This document shows, in pieces, positions 32,059 through 44,475 of a stretch of 64,000 nucleotides of DNA. The translations under genes were made by a program, and so were the position numbers. Position 1 is the first letter of the stretch. Each line of letters opens with the position of its first letter. The notes below the pieces were generated by a model that was given only the letters and a program-made list of their open reading frames with translations, was not told the origin of the DNA and searched no databases. This stretch comes from Halichoerus grypus (lineage: Eukaryota > Chordata > Mammalia > Carnivora > Phocidae), in the NCBI RefSeq assembly GCF_964656455.1, contig NC_135718.1, positions 131,795,966 through 131,859,965 on the forward strand. Reading direction: 5' to 3'.

Positions 32059-35000
32059 GACACCATTGACTCTTGAAAAACTCAAGGCAGATGCAAAGAG
32101 GAAGGGGGTCCCAGGGGTCAGAGTAGAAGCCACCCCTGGTTCTGTTCCTACACTTGTCCGGCCATCAGCCCCTTTCCTGGACGGAGCCTCTGTGGCACGC
32201 CTGGGGTGTCAGCCAACCCTGATGACCCTGGGACCAGTCAGGGAAATACCCGTCTCTCCCCGGGCCTCAGGCACACCCAGGCCTCAGGCACGGCCCCAGC
32301 CCCTGCCCTTCCTAGCACGAGAGAAAAGAATACTACAAAGAAATTTGTTCCAAATTAGAGCAGTAGAGATAACCTAAGAATCTTCAGAAGTGTTGGACTA
32401 TTTAGTGGTTTTAGGTGCTATCTCAGGAGCCTGCACAGACTAAGACTAACCTCAGAAGATGTTTCCTGCCGGCCCAGCCCCAGGATGACCTTCCTTTTAG
32501 GCTGTAGGCTGTATCCCCCTCCCGTGGAGTTCACCGCCCATTGCCTTCTCTGGCCCTCCCTGGTGTTGGCTTTTCTCTGTGCAGACGGTAAACCTTGGAA
32601 GACCACAGCGCACATCCCCTTTCGGATGCAGTGCTTCACCGAGCACTAGTTTCAAAAGCAGACTTCTAAGTGCTGGTTGGGTTTAGTTGCTATGTCTTCT
32701 CTCTTGCATCCTGTATCACTAGGATGGACTAAAGGTTATAACAAGCAGCCCCCGCTTTTCAGTCATGGAACGTTAAGAGCAAGTTATTTCCCCCTTTAAG
32801 TCAAGTTACATTGGCAGGTGGGGACTCCAGTTAACACATGGGAGATTTTTGTGGGCCAGGCCCGGAAATGGTGTTTTTTACACCCACACGCCATTGGCCA
32901 GAACTGGGTCACGTGGCCACACGAGGGAGGTTGGGAGATGAAGTACAGCTGTGAGCCCAGGTGGCAGAGGAAGCAGGTTGCGGTGAGAGCATTTAGCGGC
33001 TCGGCCACGCAGCCCTCCTACCCTCTTCTCTGCCCAGCCACCTTTGGAAGCTCTGCTCATACTTTTTTGGCGATGGGCCGTAACCCTGTACCTCTCCTTC
33101 GTCTGTCACCAAGGATGTGCCGCTCCTGGGCTGAGGTCCTGTCTTCCCTAGCTCCACTGGCAGCTCTCCACCCCGTGCCTCTCTAGCATCTGAAGCCACC
33201 AGGGATGCCCCAGGGAGGTCCCGCCTCCTCCCTGGGAAGCACTCTCAGGATCACTTTTTGAAAATGGAGACTCAGGGACCCCCGCCTCAGACTTACTGGG
33301 TCCTGAACCTTTGGAGGTAGGACCCTCGAATCTGCTTTAATCCAGGTGATGATCCTATTTACTGAAGTCAGGGAATTACCTGTTTAGGAAATACTTAATA
33401 ACTTCAATTAAAATACGAGATGGCATTTATCACAGATTCCAGAGGGTCACACAGCTAAGTAGAGACAGAACCGAGGACTCAGGGCCCCTGGGTCCCCGTT
33501 ACCCTCACCATGGCCTGCTGAGCGAGGCTGTCGGAGTGGCGGCCCTTCGCCATGGTGAGCGGCACATGGTGTGGAAGCATCCGAACCATGAGCCGAGTCC
33601 TGGCTGGTCACGGCAGCTCCAGCTATGAACTGAGGAGCCATGGCCAAGTCACTTCATCTCTCCAGCCTGGGGTCTCCGTCGTCCTTTCAGCAAGAACCCT
33701 GTGAAAGGAGCCTGTCTTGATTTTCTTCCCCGAGGGTCCCTCCTCTGCACGGGAGCAGATCCTTCTCACCACCTTTTCACGGAGCTGGTGGGGAGTTTAG
33801 GTATTGCCTACCGGGCTCTAAGCTGTAAGGACTTCTGCAGGGAGGGGTCAGGAAGAGGACCTGCCTGGCTGGCACGTGTCCTCTCCTCTAGGACTATTTG
33901 TGACTTACTCAAGACATCCTCACCTCTGCGTTCCAGATGCCTCCCCTCCGGCGCACCCCTTCCTGCTTCACCATGTTAGACCATTTATCCTGACTTAGCT
34001 GGCTTTACCCTATAAAGCAGTTCCAGTTCCAGTTTGGGGCACATATAACATCCATCCACCCAAGGAGTTTAAGGAGAAAGGAAGAAAGATCCCACACTAG
34101 AAGCAAAGCCTGAATTCCAGCTCTTAGTTCAAAATGCCAGGTTGGACTCTGGATTCAGCTCCCAGCCCGTGAGCTAGAAAGGGTGGCCCCACTGGGCTCA
34201 TTCTGGGTGCCCAGGAGCCTGGGTTCCCTTCTCTCTTCCACTTCCGACTCTCCAGGTAATCCACACCTGTGCACTTTCTGGCTTTGGGATCCTTCTGTAT
34301 GGAGGACCCAGATCTGTCCTCCTCCAGAGCCTCAGTTTCCTCTTCTAGATGGTTCAATCTACCCATAAAAGAGCATGGGGACCCAGGCCTGGCCTGGCAT
34401 GTTCCCTGGGGGACAAGAGGACCAGATAAATTTGCCAAGAATCAGGAGCACTGAATTTCTAGGGCCAGGAGGAAGAAGGGAGCTGTAGTGGCAGAAAACC
34501 TTGAATCACAGGGCCTGTGGCTTCTATCCACGGTGCTGTCCTGACGTCCCCTCTCTCCTCTTCTCCTACCCCCACCCCACTTAGCTTAGCTTAACACTTT
34601 CCAGCCTATGGCCCCCATCCTACCTCTCTTCCTGGCTCTAGAACAAAATTTTCTGTAGCCTATTGGAGGTCTCGCATGCCCCTCAGATGGCTAAAATTTA
34701 ACATGTCCAGAACCAACTCATAGTCCGGCCCATAACTGATTTCTCACTGTGTTTCTGCCCCACCCCTCTAGTCCCCGACCTTTGAAGCCTCAGGGGTCTC
34801 CCCCTCCTCCCTTCACCCAGCCTGTCTCTGTGGGTTCTATCACCTGTGCTGCGGATGCCAGGCTCTCCTTTCTGCCGCTCCCCCCGCCCCGCCCTCTGTT
34901 GGGTGTTCATCATCTCTCACCTATATACTCTAGGAAGTCACCCAACTGGCTTCCATCCTGTTTCTTCACCTTTTGTGCACCCTGCTTATGACTGCCAGGG

Positions 35001-37424
35001 GCCTATCATTCCGGTATCGCACAGCCCTCAGAGCCTCCCCTCTGCTTCCCGAGCGAAGCCCATCCTTGGTTCCTGTTCCTTATAGAGCATCCCAAACCCT
35101 GCAGTACCTGGCCTCAAGCAAACCGTTGTGTTTTTAACTTTCTTGTAGCACTGAGCGCCCGGGGTGAGGAGGACGGATAGATACAACTCCGCCCCAGCCG
35201 TGTTGGGCAACAGACCCTCGTTGCTCCCCTCCCCAGCCATGAAGTATTTGGATGCGGGCAACTGGGCAGAGGGACATCCCGGAGGAAGACACTGCAGCCA
35301 CGTGGCTTTCTTAGGATGTCGCCGCAGATCCCGAGACAGGCAGCTGGAGGGCTGGCTCCCAGAATCAAGGGGTTGGGCCTGACTAGCCTGCGGGGGTGCT
35401 GGGGGCAGGCTGGCAGCCGGCGATACTGACCGGGCTGCAGCAGTCACCGGGAGGGGCGCAGGAAATCAACTGGGAAAGGCGTAGACTCCTGGAGCTGGAG
35501 GAGACTGGAGGGGTCAGTGCGGCCGGCCGTTTCCCTGTTTCCAGGCGGGCCCGCATGAGATCCATCCCAGGCAGGGGAGGGGAGGCTGTATTCATTACCT
35601 CCATCCTCCTCCAGCCCGGTGCGCAGGCCTTCCTTGTCCGGAGCGCCATGCGGCGTGAGTCCAGCTGGTTGGATCCCTGCTCCGTGGGGCGCCGCGAGCG
35701 TGGGGAGGCAGCAGCCCAGCGCTGAGTGCTTCCGACGAGACCACACAGGCAGAATCGCCGTTGCTCTCAAGCCAAAAGATTGGCACATTCAATGAGGTCA
35801 TATGCCAAAGGAAGAGGGTTAGCCAAGGGCGAGGCCCCCACTCCACATGTGTCCGACTCCAAAACACATGTTCTTTCCACTACACACATGGCACCTTGGG
35901 TAAGGCCACAGTCAAGTTTGAAAAGCTCCAAGGGAGCTCCAGCCTCCCGCCTCAAACTCTGCTGACCTGCCCTAGGAAGCGGGGGGCTCTCGTTCAGCCG
36001 GTTCCCTGGTGCTGCAATCCAGCTCGCTTTTTCCTGCTCTGGTCTGGGGAAATCCGGGGTGTCACACTCTATCACCATTGCATCAGCCTCCAGTTGGCGA
36101 GCCCCTCATCGTCCTTCTCATCACCTGGCTGTTCCCCGGTGTGAAGAGTGGTGTTGGATGGTCCCCCCGTGCTGTGATGCGGATGGCAGGCAGGAGCTGG
36201 GTCTGCAGGGCACTGGCCTTGCCTCGGGGAGCTGGAGGCAGGTCCTCTGTTGGCAGGAACACGTGGAGAGGCAGGAGGCCTGGCTGATCTCCACAGTCAC
36301 ACACGGCAGGGAAAGTGTGGGTTCCTGAGGAGGGTGTGGAAGCTGGCGGGTCTGGGGTGTCTGGAGACCATTTCCACTTGCGCTCACTTCTCTGTGCACC
36401 CCAAACGCCAGCCTATCTTTCCTGTCCCTCATTTTGATGGGCTGTAATTCTCTGGACCAGGGGCCACATCTTGGTCATCGTTGTGTCCTCTGCACGTGGT
36501 AGGTGCTTGATGCATGTTTGATAAAGGAGGAGTGGGCTTGGAGCTTCCCTCCAAACAGAGAGCCCTAAGAGGTGGTGGGGCTCCCGAGAGGGCGCAGGCG
36601 CAAGCTCCTCAGCACACACAGTGTGTGAAAGCTGATCTCCAGACTGTTCTAAAGGGAAGCTTGCTAAGATTCTGGATGTGGAATCAATGGATTTTTCCAG
36701 TAACTCTGAAAAGAAAAATCTCACTGAGTGAGCAGAAAATGCAAGGACAACTTTCCAAACATAGAGCAGCTCCCTCCATCCCATCTGTGATTGCTCAGCT
36801 GTTTGCCCTGGAGGATGAGGGCAGGCAGGACTGGGTCACTAAGCAACCGGGCCCTGGCACCTGCTGGCAGGAGTTGGCCTGGTCCTTCCTAAAGGGGGGG
36901 GCCTGGTGGCGGGGGGGAGGGGGGTTCATGCCGAGGGGCCCATGTGAGGAGGCGGGAGAGCCTCCTATGACAGGTTTCTTCTGGCTGCCTTTCCGCCATG
37001 GAGATGGCAGGCGGAGGGGGAGGAACCAACCCATTTCTTGTTTGTTTTCATTTCCCAGTTTACTTCTGAGCAAGACCCCGGTTTGGCAGTCCCAGTAGTT
37101 TGAGCATCCTCTGTTGGCCCAGGTGGAGTGGGGAGGGGGCGTGCTGCTCAGGGGACCCAGGCCCTTAAGTGAGCCCATTACCGGGCCTGGGAACCCAAGC
37201 CACGAGCCTTCACTGTGTGTGCCTCAGGAAGCATGCTTACTGCTCCAGGCCTCACTTTCTCCTTCTGGGATAATAAAGGCCATCTCAAGAAATGCAGATG
37301 GATGATGAATTTTGACGTGCGGAGGGGGGTTTCACAAATGGGGTACGTGGAAGCATAAAGCTCTGTTCACAGAACAGAGAGAAGGCAGCAGCTAGGGCTC
37401 TGCTGGGAAATGGTTAGAATGAAT

Positions 37425-37605
37425 AATAATGGCAGTGAATCATCGGGCCTTGATGTGTGGCAGGCACTGTTCTAAGTGCTTTCCATGTGCAGACTCATTT
37501 GTGCTTTCCATCTAACAGTGGGGAAACTGAGGCACAGAAGCGGGTCTCGCAGTAGGAAGGGGCAGATCCAGGATTTGGGCCCACGTCTGATGCCAGACCT
37601 CCTAG
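37425..37605 (+). mobile_element. MIR
   Basis: 'gtgtggcaggcactgttctaagtgctttccatgtgc...cagtggggaaactgaggcacagaagc' is a sense MIR. Confidence 0.85.
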
Positions 37606-38827
37606 CCCCTAAGCTGTACTGCTTCTCCGAAAGCTCTTTCCAGAATTTTCCAAGTTGAAGCCCCGGCCGTGCGGCCCAAATGTGCCCACCAGCGCATCCC
37701 CATGTCGGCAGCATCCATCCGGGAGTTTCTGAGGATGGTGCACTTTGCCAGGCCATTGAGGAGTGGGAGGAAACCAAATGTCCCCACCCCTGAGCCTTTG
37801 TGACAGCAAGAGGACACACACTTGAGAAGACTCAGAGTTACCTGACAACCGACCGAGACACGTTTCAGTGTCACCAGCTGGCTCCCGGGCAGTGGCGTGG
37901 GGGGGTTGGCCGGGCAGGTGGCACCGTGACAAGAGGCCATGTGTGGGCTGGTGAAGAGGCTTCGGCACCACCCGGCTTGCAAAGCTGAGGGCAAGGTGGG
38001 GTCTCCAGGGAGAGCGAGCCAAGAGGGACTGCACTCCTTCCCGCAGGGCAGTGCAGGCCCCCCGCGCCGCTCTCCGCCGCTGAATCATCTGAATCCCCCG
38101 TGGCACTGAATGTGCTGCACTGCGGGGAGCTGCAGCCGAGCTGAAGCTGGCGCGTGGTGGGAGAGGGGGCTCCTGCAGCCAGGGCACCCGCGTCCCGGGC
38201 AGCTCAGGAGCGGGGCTTCTAAAGCCACCCCCCTCCCATGGCCTTGTGACGCTGCTGGCTTTGGCTGTGTGCTCTCAGAGCACATGGGATTGTCCGAGAA
38301 GCTGAGGAAGCCTTCTTCAGAGTGTTCTTGTGCAGGGAGGTTCCAGTGTGGGAGAGGGAGGACGCAGTTTGGAGGTGGGGATGCATGGCCCCGAGGGCGA
38401 GCCTGTTCCCAGCTCCCAGCTTGATGACTTTGAGAATATGCCATGGCGCTGGGGCCTGCAGAAGAAAGAAGACAGACAGAAAGAAGTGTTTCCCCAAATC
38501 TTCCTTTTGCTGACGCATCCATGTCCCTAGGATGTATGAAGTTGGAAAGCCAGACATAGCTCCTTGACCATGGCCAGCCATGGCCGGCTGAAGGGAGAGC
38601 GTGTGAGGCAGGCTGGGGAGTCCCTGCGCCTTGAGTCACCTAACAACTCCGGTTGCTCCAGAATGGGGGTGCCTGGGCCAGTTTGTCTCCAGGCCCCTTC
38701 TAGATCTGTGTGCCTGAGCCCCTCTCTGGAGAGTCCCCTGGGAAGCTCTAAGACGCTCAGCTCGCTGTAGAGCGCCTCTGAGTTGGGCTGGGCTGTCTGG
38801 GGCAGCCCGAGGGTCCAGCCATTTCTT

Positions 38828-39035
38828 TTTTTTTTTTTTTTTTTTTTTAAAGATTTTTTATTTATTTATCTGAGAGAGAGAATGGGAGACAGAGAGCATG
38901 AGAGGGGGAGGATCAGAGGGAGAAGCAGACTCCCCGCTGAGCAGGGAGTCCGATGCGGGACTCGATCCCGGGACTCCAGGATCATGACCTGAGCCGAAGG
39001 CAGTTGCTTAACCAACTGAGCCACCCAGGCGCCCC
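38828..39035 (-). mobile_element. CAN-SINE, reverse
   Basis: Poly(T), AAAGATTTTTTATTTATTTATC, (GA)n and a body ending CCACCCAGGCGCCCC. Perfect 14-bp target duplications TCCAGCCATTTCTT at 38814-38827 and 39036-39049. Confidence 0.96.
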
Positions 39036-39240
39036 TCCAGCCATTTCTTAGTCGTGCAGGAGAGTGGCTGGCGCCCAGACAAAGAGCCAGCCTCTGCAGG
39101 ATGAGGGCCAGCTTGCTCACAAGTGGGATTGACTGCTCACTTGCGTGGAAGACAGAAAGTAAGGGACACTCCCAACTGTATGGGAACCAGATGAAACTAG
39201 CTAGCTACAAGGCCTCCAGTTGCCCCTGCCCTTGGAATCC

Positions 39241-40130
39241 CCTTTTTTTTAAATTGTGATAAAATAGACATTACATAAGTACATTGAGAGTGTTGTGCGG
39301 CCAATCGCACGACCATCTCCAGAACGTTTCTGTCCCCATTAGCCAGCAGCTCCCCATCCCCCTCTCCCCACAGCCAGCCCCATTCTACTTTCTGCCCCTG
39401 GGAATTTGACTGACTCAAGGAACCTCCTATAACTAGAATCACACAGCATCTGTCCTTTTGTGCCTGGCTTATTTCACTTAGTGTAATGTCTTCAGGGTTC
39501 ATCCATGTAGCATGTGCCACAATTTCCTTCTTTTTTATGGATGAATAATATCCCATGGCCTGTCTACACCACACTTTGTTTATCTATCCATCCGTCAGTG
39601 GGTTGCTTCCATCTTTTGGTTATTGTGAGGAATGCTGCTGTCAGCAGGAGTGTGCAAATACCTGTTTGAGTCTTCGTTCTTACTTCTTGTAGGTATCAAC
39701 CCAGAGGTAGCCTTGCTGGATAATCTGGTAATTCTTTCCATTTAATCTTTCGAGGACTTGCCAGTCCGTTTACCAGGTGGCTTCACCATTTCACGTTCCC
39801 ACCAGCAATGCCCAGGGTTCCAATTTTCTCCACGATCTTGCCAACGCCTGCTATTTTCTTGGTTTTTGATGATGGCCATCCTAATGAGTATGAGGTGGCA
39901 TCTCATTGTGGTTTTGATTTGCGTTTCCCTAATGATGAGTGATGTTGAGCCTCTTTTCCTGTGCTTATTGGCCATCTGTTTGTCTTTGGAGAAATGTCTA
40001 TTCCAGTCTTTTGTCCATTTTTAAAATTGGGTCTTTTTGTTGTTGTTGTTGTTTTTGGGTTGCTGGGGTTCTTTATATATTCTGGATAGTGATCCTTTGT
40101 CAGACATATGATTTACAGTGGAATCCTCTT
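39241..40130 (-). mobile_element. Old L1 3' end, antisense
   Basis: Starts with poly(T) and 'aaattgtgataaaatagacattacataag'. It continues 'gaatcacacagcatctgtccttttgtgcctggcttatttcacttagtgtaatg', 'gaataatatcccatgg', 'ttgctggataatctggtaattc' and 'gtggttttgatttgcgtttccctaatgatgag', the standard antisense L1 order. Confidence 0.88.
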
Positions 40131-40142
40131 TAAATTGTTTCT

Positions 40143-40385
40143 TTTTTTTTTAAAGATTTTATTTTATTTTATTTTATTTTATTTTATTTTATTTTATTTT
40201 ATTTTATTTATTTGACAGAGAGAGAGAGAGACAGCTAGAGAGGGAACACAAGCAGGGGAAGTGGGAGAGGGAGAAGCAGACTCCCGGCCGAGCAGGGAGC
40301 CCGATGCGGGGCTCGATCCCAGGACCCCGGGATCATGACCTGAGCTGAAGGCAGATGCTTAACGACTGAGCCACCCAGGCGCCCC
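40143..40385 (-). mobile_element. CAN-SINE, reverse, with expanded (ATTTT)n tail
   Basis: Between target duplications TAAATTGTTTCT at 40131-40142 and 40386-40397. The A-rich tail contains about ten ATTTT units at roughly 40158-40207, then (GA)n and a body ending CCACCCAGGCGCCCC. Confidence 0.95.
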
Positions 40386-41330
40386 TAAATTGTTTCTGAA
40401 AGAGGAGCATCCAGGCTCCAGAGTGACTGGAGCCTGGGACGGGGTCTTGGGACCCACTCTGTCACCCTGCCCACCGTCATCCCTGACTCACTCCACAGTG
40501 CTCTGGTTCTGGGTGCTCTGTCGATAGGTGCTATGGACCAGGAACCCTATAGGAGCCGTATACAATTCTAGAACCTCTTGATCTCCCTATATTTGTTTTG
40601 GGGTTTTGTGTGCATGTGTACAAGCATGTGCACGTACGTATGTCTTATTACTTCTTTGTGTTTTCTTCAATTCATTAGGCAGATGTTTAATGAGCCCCTC
40701 CTGTCTGCCAGGCACCGTTCTGGGAGCTGCATCAGTGATCGGGGCAGTCCCTGTCCTCGGGGAGCTTGCATTCTGTCATCAAGCTGATCAGCATGTGTGT
40801 GATGTGCGCTGATCGGCAGAGACAGCCAGGGCCACTGTGTCCAGCCACAGCCAGGCTGCGGGGGAAGGGGGCCCAGGGAGAGTGTCAGGGAGCCCCCCAG
40901 GGCAGAGTGCATGTGCAGCTTTGTAGAGGGCAGAAGAGCAAGCGGTGTCTCTGGGGCCCACGGTTGAGAGGGATGGAGTCCATCTAGGCCTGCAAGGGGG
41001 TCCCTGGGACTAGGGTAAGCAAATACGCTGGTTTGCCCAGGACTGTCCTGATTCTAGCACTGAAAGTCCTGCACCCCAAGAAAACTCTCAGTCCCTGGTC
41101 ACCCTACCTGGGACTCAGGAGTTGAGACCCCTGCTGACTTATCCACGAGGCATAGTGGTGTGTGATGTCAGAAGGGCCCACGGTTCTTTATGGGCCCACA
41201 AAAATGTTTTAATTGCTCTTAAAATCAGGGGGGAAGAAATTAATTTTTAGGTTGAAGAATGTGCTTTCTTATCTGATATTAATATATTTTTCTTTATATC
41301 AATGCTATCCTAAAATAACATTTCCCATCT

Positions 41331-41354
41331 TTTTTTTTTTTTTTTTTTTTTTTT
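41331..41354 (+). repeat. Poly(T) tract
   Basis: About 24 consecutive T with no recognisable SINE body adjoining. Confidence 0.8.
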
Positions 41355-41547
41355 AATGGAGGAAGAGGGCCCCTCGGCCCCGAAGACAAAAATGCTTAGG
41401 ATGCACAGAGTCGTAACGTGGCTCTGGCTGACGGGCCTGTCAGAGATCGAGGTGAAGGCAAGAGGACTCCCATGTTGAGTCAGCCCCACCAACCAGCCTT
41501 TCTCTGCCCCGCCAGACAGCTGACTACGGATGATGATGCTGGCCACA

Positions 41548-41740
41548 ATGATAGTTCACTAGCTACTGTTTATTGAGTGCTTGCTGTGTACGTGAAGTGT
41601 GCTAAGCACTTCCAGATGTGCGATCTCGTTTCATCTCTGCGACAAATGTGTCAAGAAGGCCTTGTTGTCTGTGCTTCACAGACAAATCTGAGTCTCGGGG
41701 AGACCGCCTGCACAGACTGAGGGCACGCAGCTGTGCAGGG
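41548..41740 (+). mobile_element. MIR
   Basis: 'actagctactgtttattgagtgcttgctgtgtacg...gtgctaagcacttcc...gcttcacagacaaatctgagtctc' is a sense MIR. Confidence 0.8.
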
Positions 41741-44317
41741 CTGTGTCGTCTAGGGGTGAGGAGCAGGGACGCTGGGTAATAACATACCATCCTCACTGAG
41801 TCCTTTCAGGGACTAAATGGGATTGTGACTTGGGAGGCCCCGGCCTGTTGGCGATTTTTGTCACGATCATGAGGCCGCAGCTCCAAGGCCCCAGGGCTCT
41901 CTCGGCCTCCTGCAGGTGGCTGGTGTTCTCCGCCCTGGACTCACCGCAGATGACCTGCCCCTGCTTGTAGACTGAGATGGCCGCCTGTGAGAGGGAGGGA
42001 CACTGTGCGCAGGCTCCATGCTGGCCCCCTGGGGAGCCCGCCGGCGCGGCCCTCATCGGGTCCCCTACACGCCGAGCCGTGCTGTCTGGTGCTTCCTCTT
42101 GGGGCCCGCGCCTCTGCCTTCCCTCCGCAGGTGGCCTGCGCTCTCCCAAGGACAGGGACCGCGGCCCGCCGGTTTCCTGTCCCAAGGTGACTTTCACAGC
42201 CCTCACCCCGTGGGCAACTCAATCAGTTACTGTTGACTGACTGTCTGCATTGACCATCTGCTCTAGGTTTTCGTCTTCGGTCTCTTTCCAGTTTCTCAAA
42301 TCCCACCCCCTTCTTATTCCCTGCTCCTCTGCATCCCCCCATCAGAGCAGCTCAAATCCCAAATCCCGCATGGTTATGCTTATACGGATGGCTGCCTGCT
42401 GAAACTTCCTTCCATCCTTCCTCTGCTGGGAACAGCCTACTGGAGAACACACTTGAGGAGTTTCCAACCCTTTTATTTCTGGGATGTTGGACAGAGCCAG
42501 AGAGGGTTCTGGGAGAATCAAGCCCTTCACGGTCCAGGGTGTGGCTGGGGCGGCCATTCCAGAACATGGGCCCTCCAGGACCTGGGAGGGGGCCCTGTGG
42601 TGAGGCCCATGGGGCTTCCTCTTTCCCATCTGCTCGAGGCTGTCACCAAGCGACCAGTGAGCCTTGAATGTGGTCTGGGCGTTGAGCAGGGCGTTCCGAA
42701 CCCAGCCCAGACAGAGGGGTGTCTGCCCCTTTCCCTCAGGGGTCCCTATTTAGGATGGGCATGAGAGAAACATCAGGTGTTTGGGGCCCGCGCCGCTCTA
42801 GGGGAGCAGGGTGGCCTGGAAGGTGTCTGCGGATGGTCCTTGTCACGCAGTACAGCCTGAGGCTCTCCCCGCTGACATAGGCCTGGGGGTGCTCTCCGCC
42901 CAAGGGGCAGAAGAATGGCTGCTGACAGATTTGCTAAGAGCTGAGAAAGAGGAAATGCGGCAAAGGCTCATGGAGACTGGCTTCCGGGGTAGTTTTTGTT
43001 TTGTTTTCTTGAGTGGTGTGAGTTAGGAAGGTGTGGGCCTCCTTGAGCCTTGCTGACGGACAAGTAGAGAAAGCAAGCGGCCAGTACTGAGACCAGTCAC
43101 GCCGTAGACGTTAGAAACGTCTGGATACTGTCTCAGGCCTGTTCTTACCCCTGCAATTCGGGCAAGCCCGGCCATCCTCCGAGGGGCCCCACCCCCACCC
43201 CCAATTCTCTGAAATAGAAGAGGAAGCAGTGATGAAAGAAACCACCCTCTCCTCGAGGTAAACTCGTAGAGCTGCAGAGGCGTCTCACTTCATGATTTCA
43301 CAGAGGAGGACACTGAGGCCCTCAGAGGGGAAGTGCCTTGCTGGAGGTCACAGGTCATGGTGGTCTTGCATTCGTTCTGACCAGGAAACTGCAAAGAACT
43401 GAGCAGGGCTGGCCGCCAGGCAGAGCCGGCAGCCCGTGCAGCCCGGGCCTTCGCATCAGCCCCTTGGGGTGCGGGTCCGTGGGAGGTGCTCCTGGACCTG
43501 ACTGCAGTCCATGGCAGGGCTCGGGGCTGGGCACCACCCAGGCCACCCCACCCTGTCCCGGTCACCTCCTTGGAGGTCATGGAGAGCTCGACGGAGCCTC
43601 GCAGCAGGTACCAAAGCAGCACAGTCATCAGCCAGCACGTCTGTCTCCCTTCAGGGAACATCTAATTGGGAAGATGAGACTAACACGTGTGAAATAATAA
43701 TTAAACCATAAAAGGCCGCGTCCAGTTAGACCCAAACGCAGCCACACAGGCTGTGAAGGCACCTCCACGGTCCTTGGAGCGCTGGATGCCGAGGCCCATG
43801 GCGTGCGGTAACTGGCAGCTTGGCCACGACAGGACTCGGGGGCGTCGGGGCCCCGGGGCTGGGGTTTGGGAGTCAGTCCCCGAGCCAGGGAGTGAGCCTG
43901 GCCGCCCGCCTGCCTCCCTTCCTCTGCCGGCGTGTCGCCTCCCCACGGGAGCCGGGAGGAGAGCAAGCCCAACCCCAGTGAAGCCACGAAGCCTTTGCCT
44001 GCTTGTGGCCAAAGCGCCCACGAAGTGAGAGCCAAGTACAAAAGGCCGGTGCGCCGGGGGAGGACGCGGCTCTCAACAGGAGTATCGTTCAGGAGGAAGG
44101 CGGCGCCCAGCACAAACCTCTATAGTAACCTTTCTCCGTTTGGGAATTAAAACGGCAGGGATCTCCTGTATTAGGAGAGCAGAGAACGAGGAGAATGCCG
44201 TGGGCCGGGGAACTTCACTCAGGACGCTGAGGAGACGGCGCTAGGGGAGAGGCGGGCTCCGTATTCTGAGCGGGACAAAGGGCCCGCGGGGTAGTGCAGA
44301 GCGGGGGACGCGCCAGA

Positions 44318-44475
44318 TGCCCTAAGTAAAGTTTTACTGAAACACAGCCACGCTCATCCGTGGCCGCTCTGAGCTACGATGGCAGGGTTGCGTAGTTGCA
44401 GCGAAGACCGTACGGCGAGCAAAGCCTCGAATATTTACTCCCTGGCCCTTGACAGAAGAAGTGTGCCAGCTGCTA
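44318..44475 (+). mobile_element. Old DNA-transposon-like repeat
   Basis: 'agtaaagttttactgaaacacagccacgctcatccg...gttgcgtagttgcagcgaagaccgtacggcgagcaaagcctcg' is a dispersed mammalian repeat I recognise by text but cannot name with certainty (hAT-like). Confidence 0.5.

Noticed and set aside
41945..41984. A 40-nt reverse-strand segment bracketed by good splice consensus (CTCTCACAG and GTGAGTCC)
   Set aside because: No neighbouring antisense exons, no recognised peptide, and chance splice pairs are common over 22 kb.
43560..43661. A reverse-strand peptide that looks like a signal peptide (hydrophobic MTVLLWYLL stretch)
   Set aside because: It stands alone with no following receptor or Ig exons and its 3' side runs into a MIR-like fragment.
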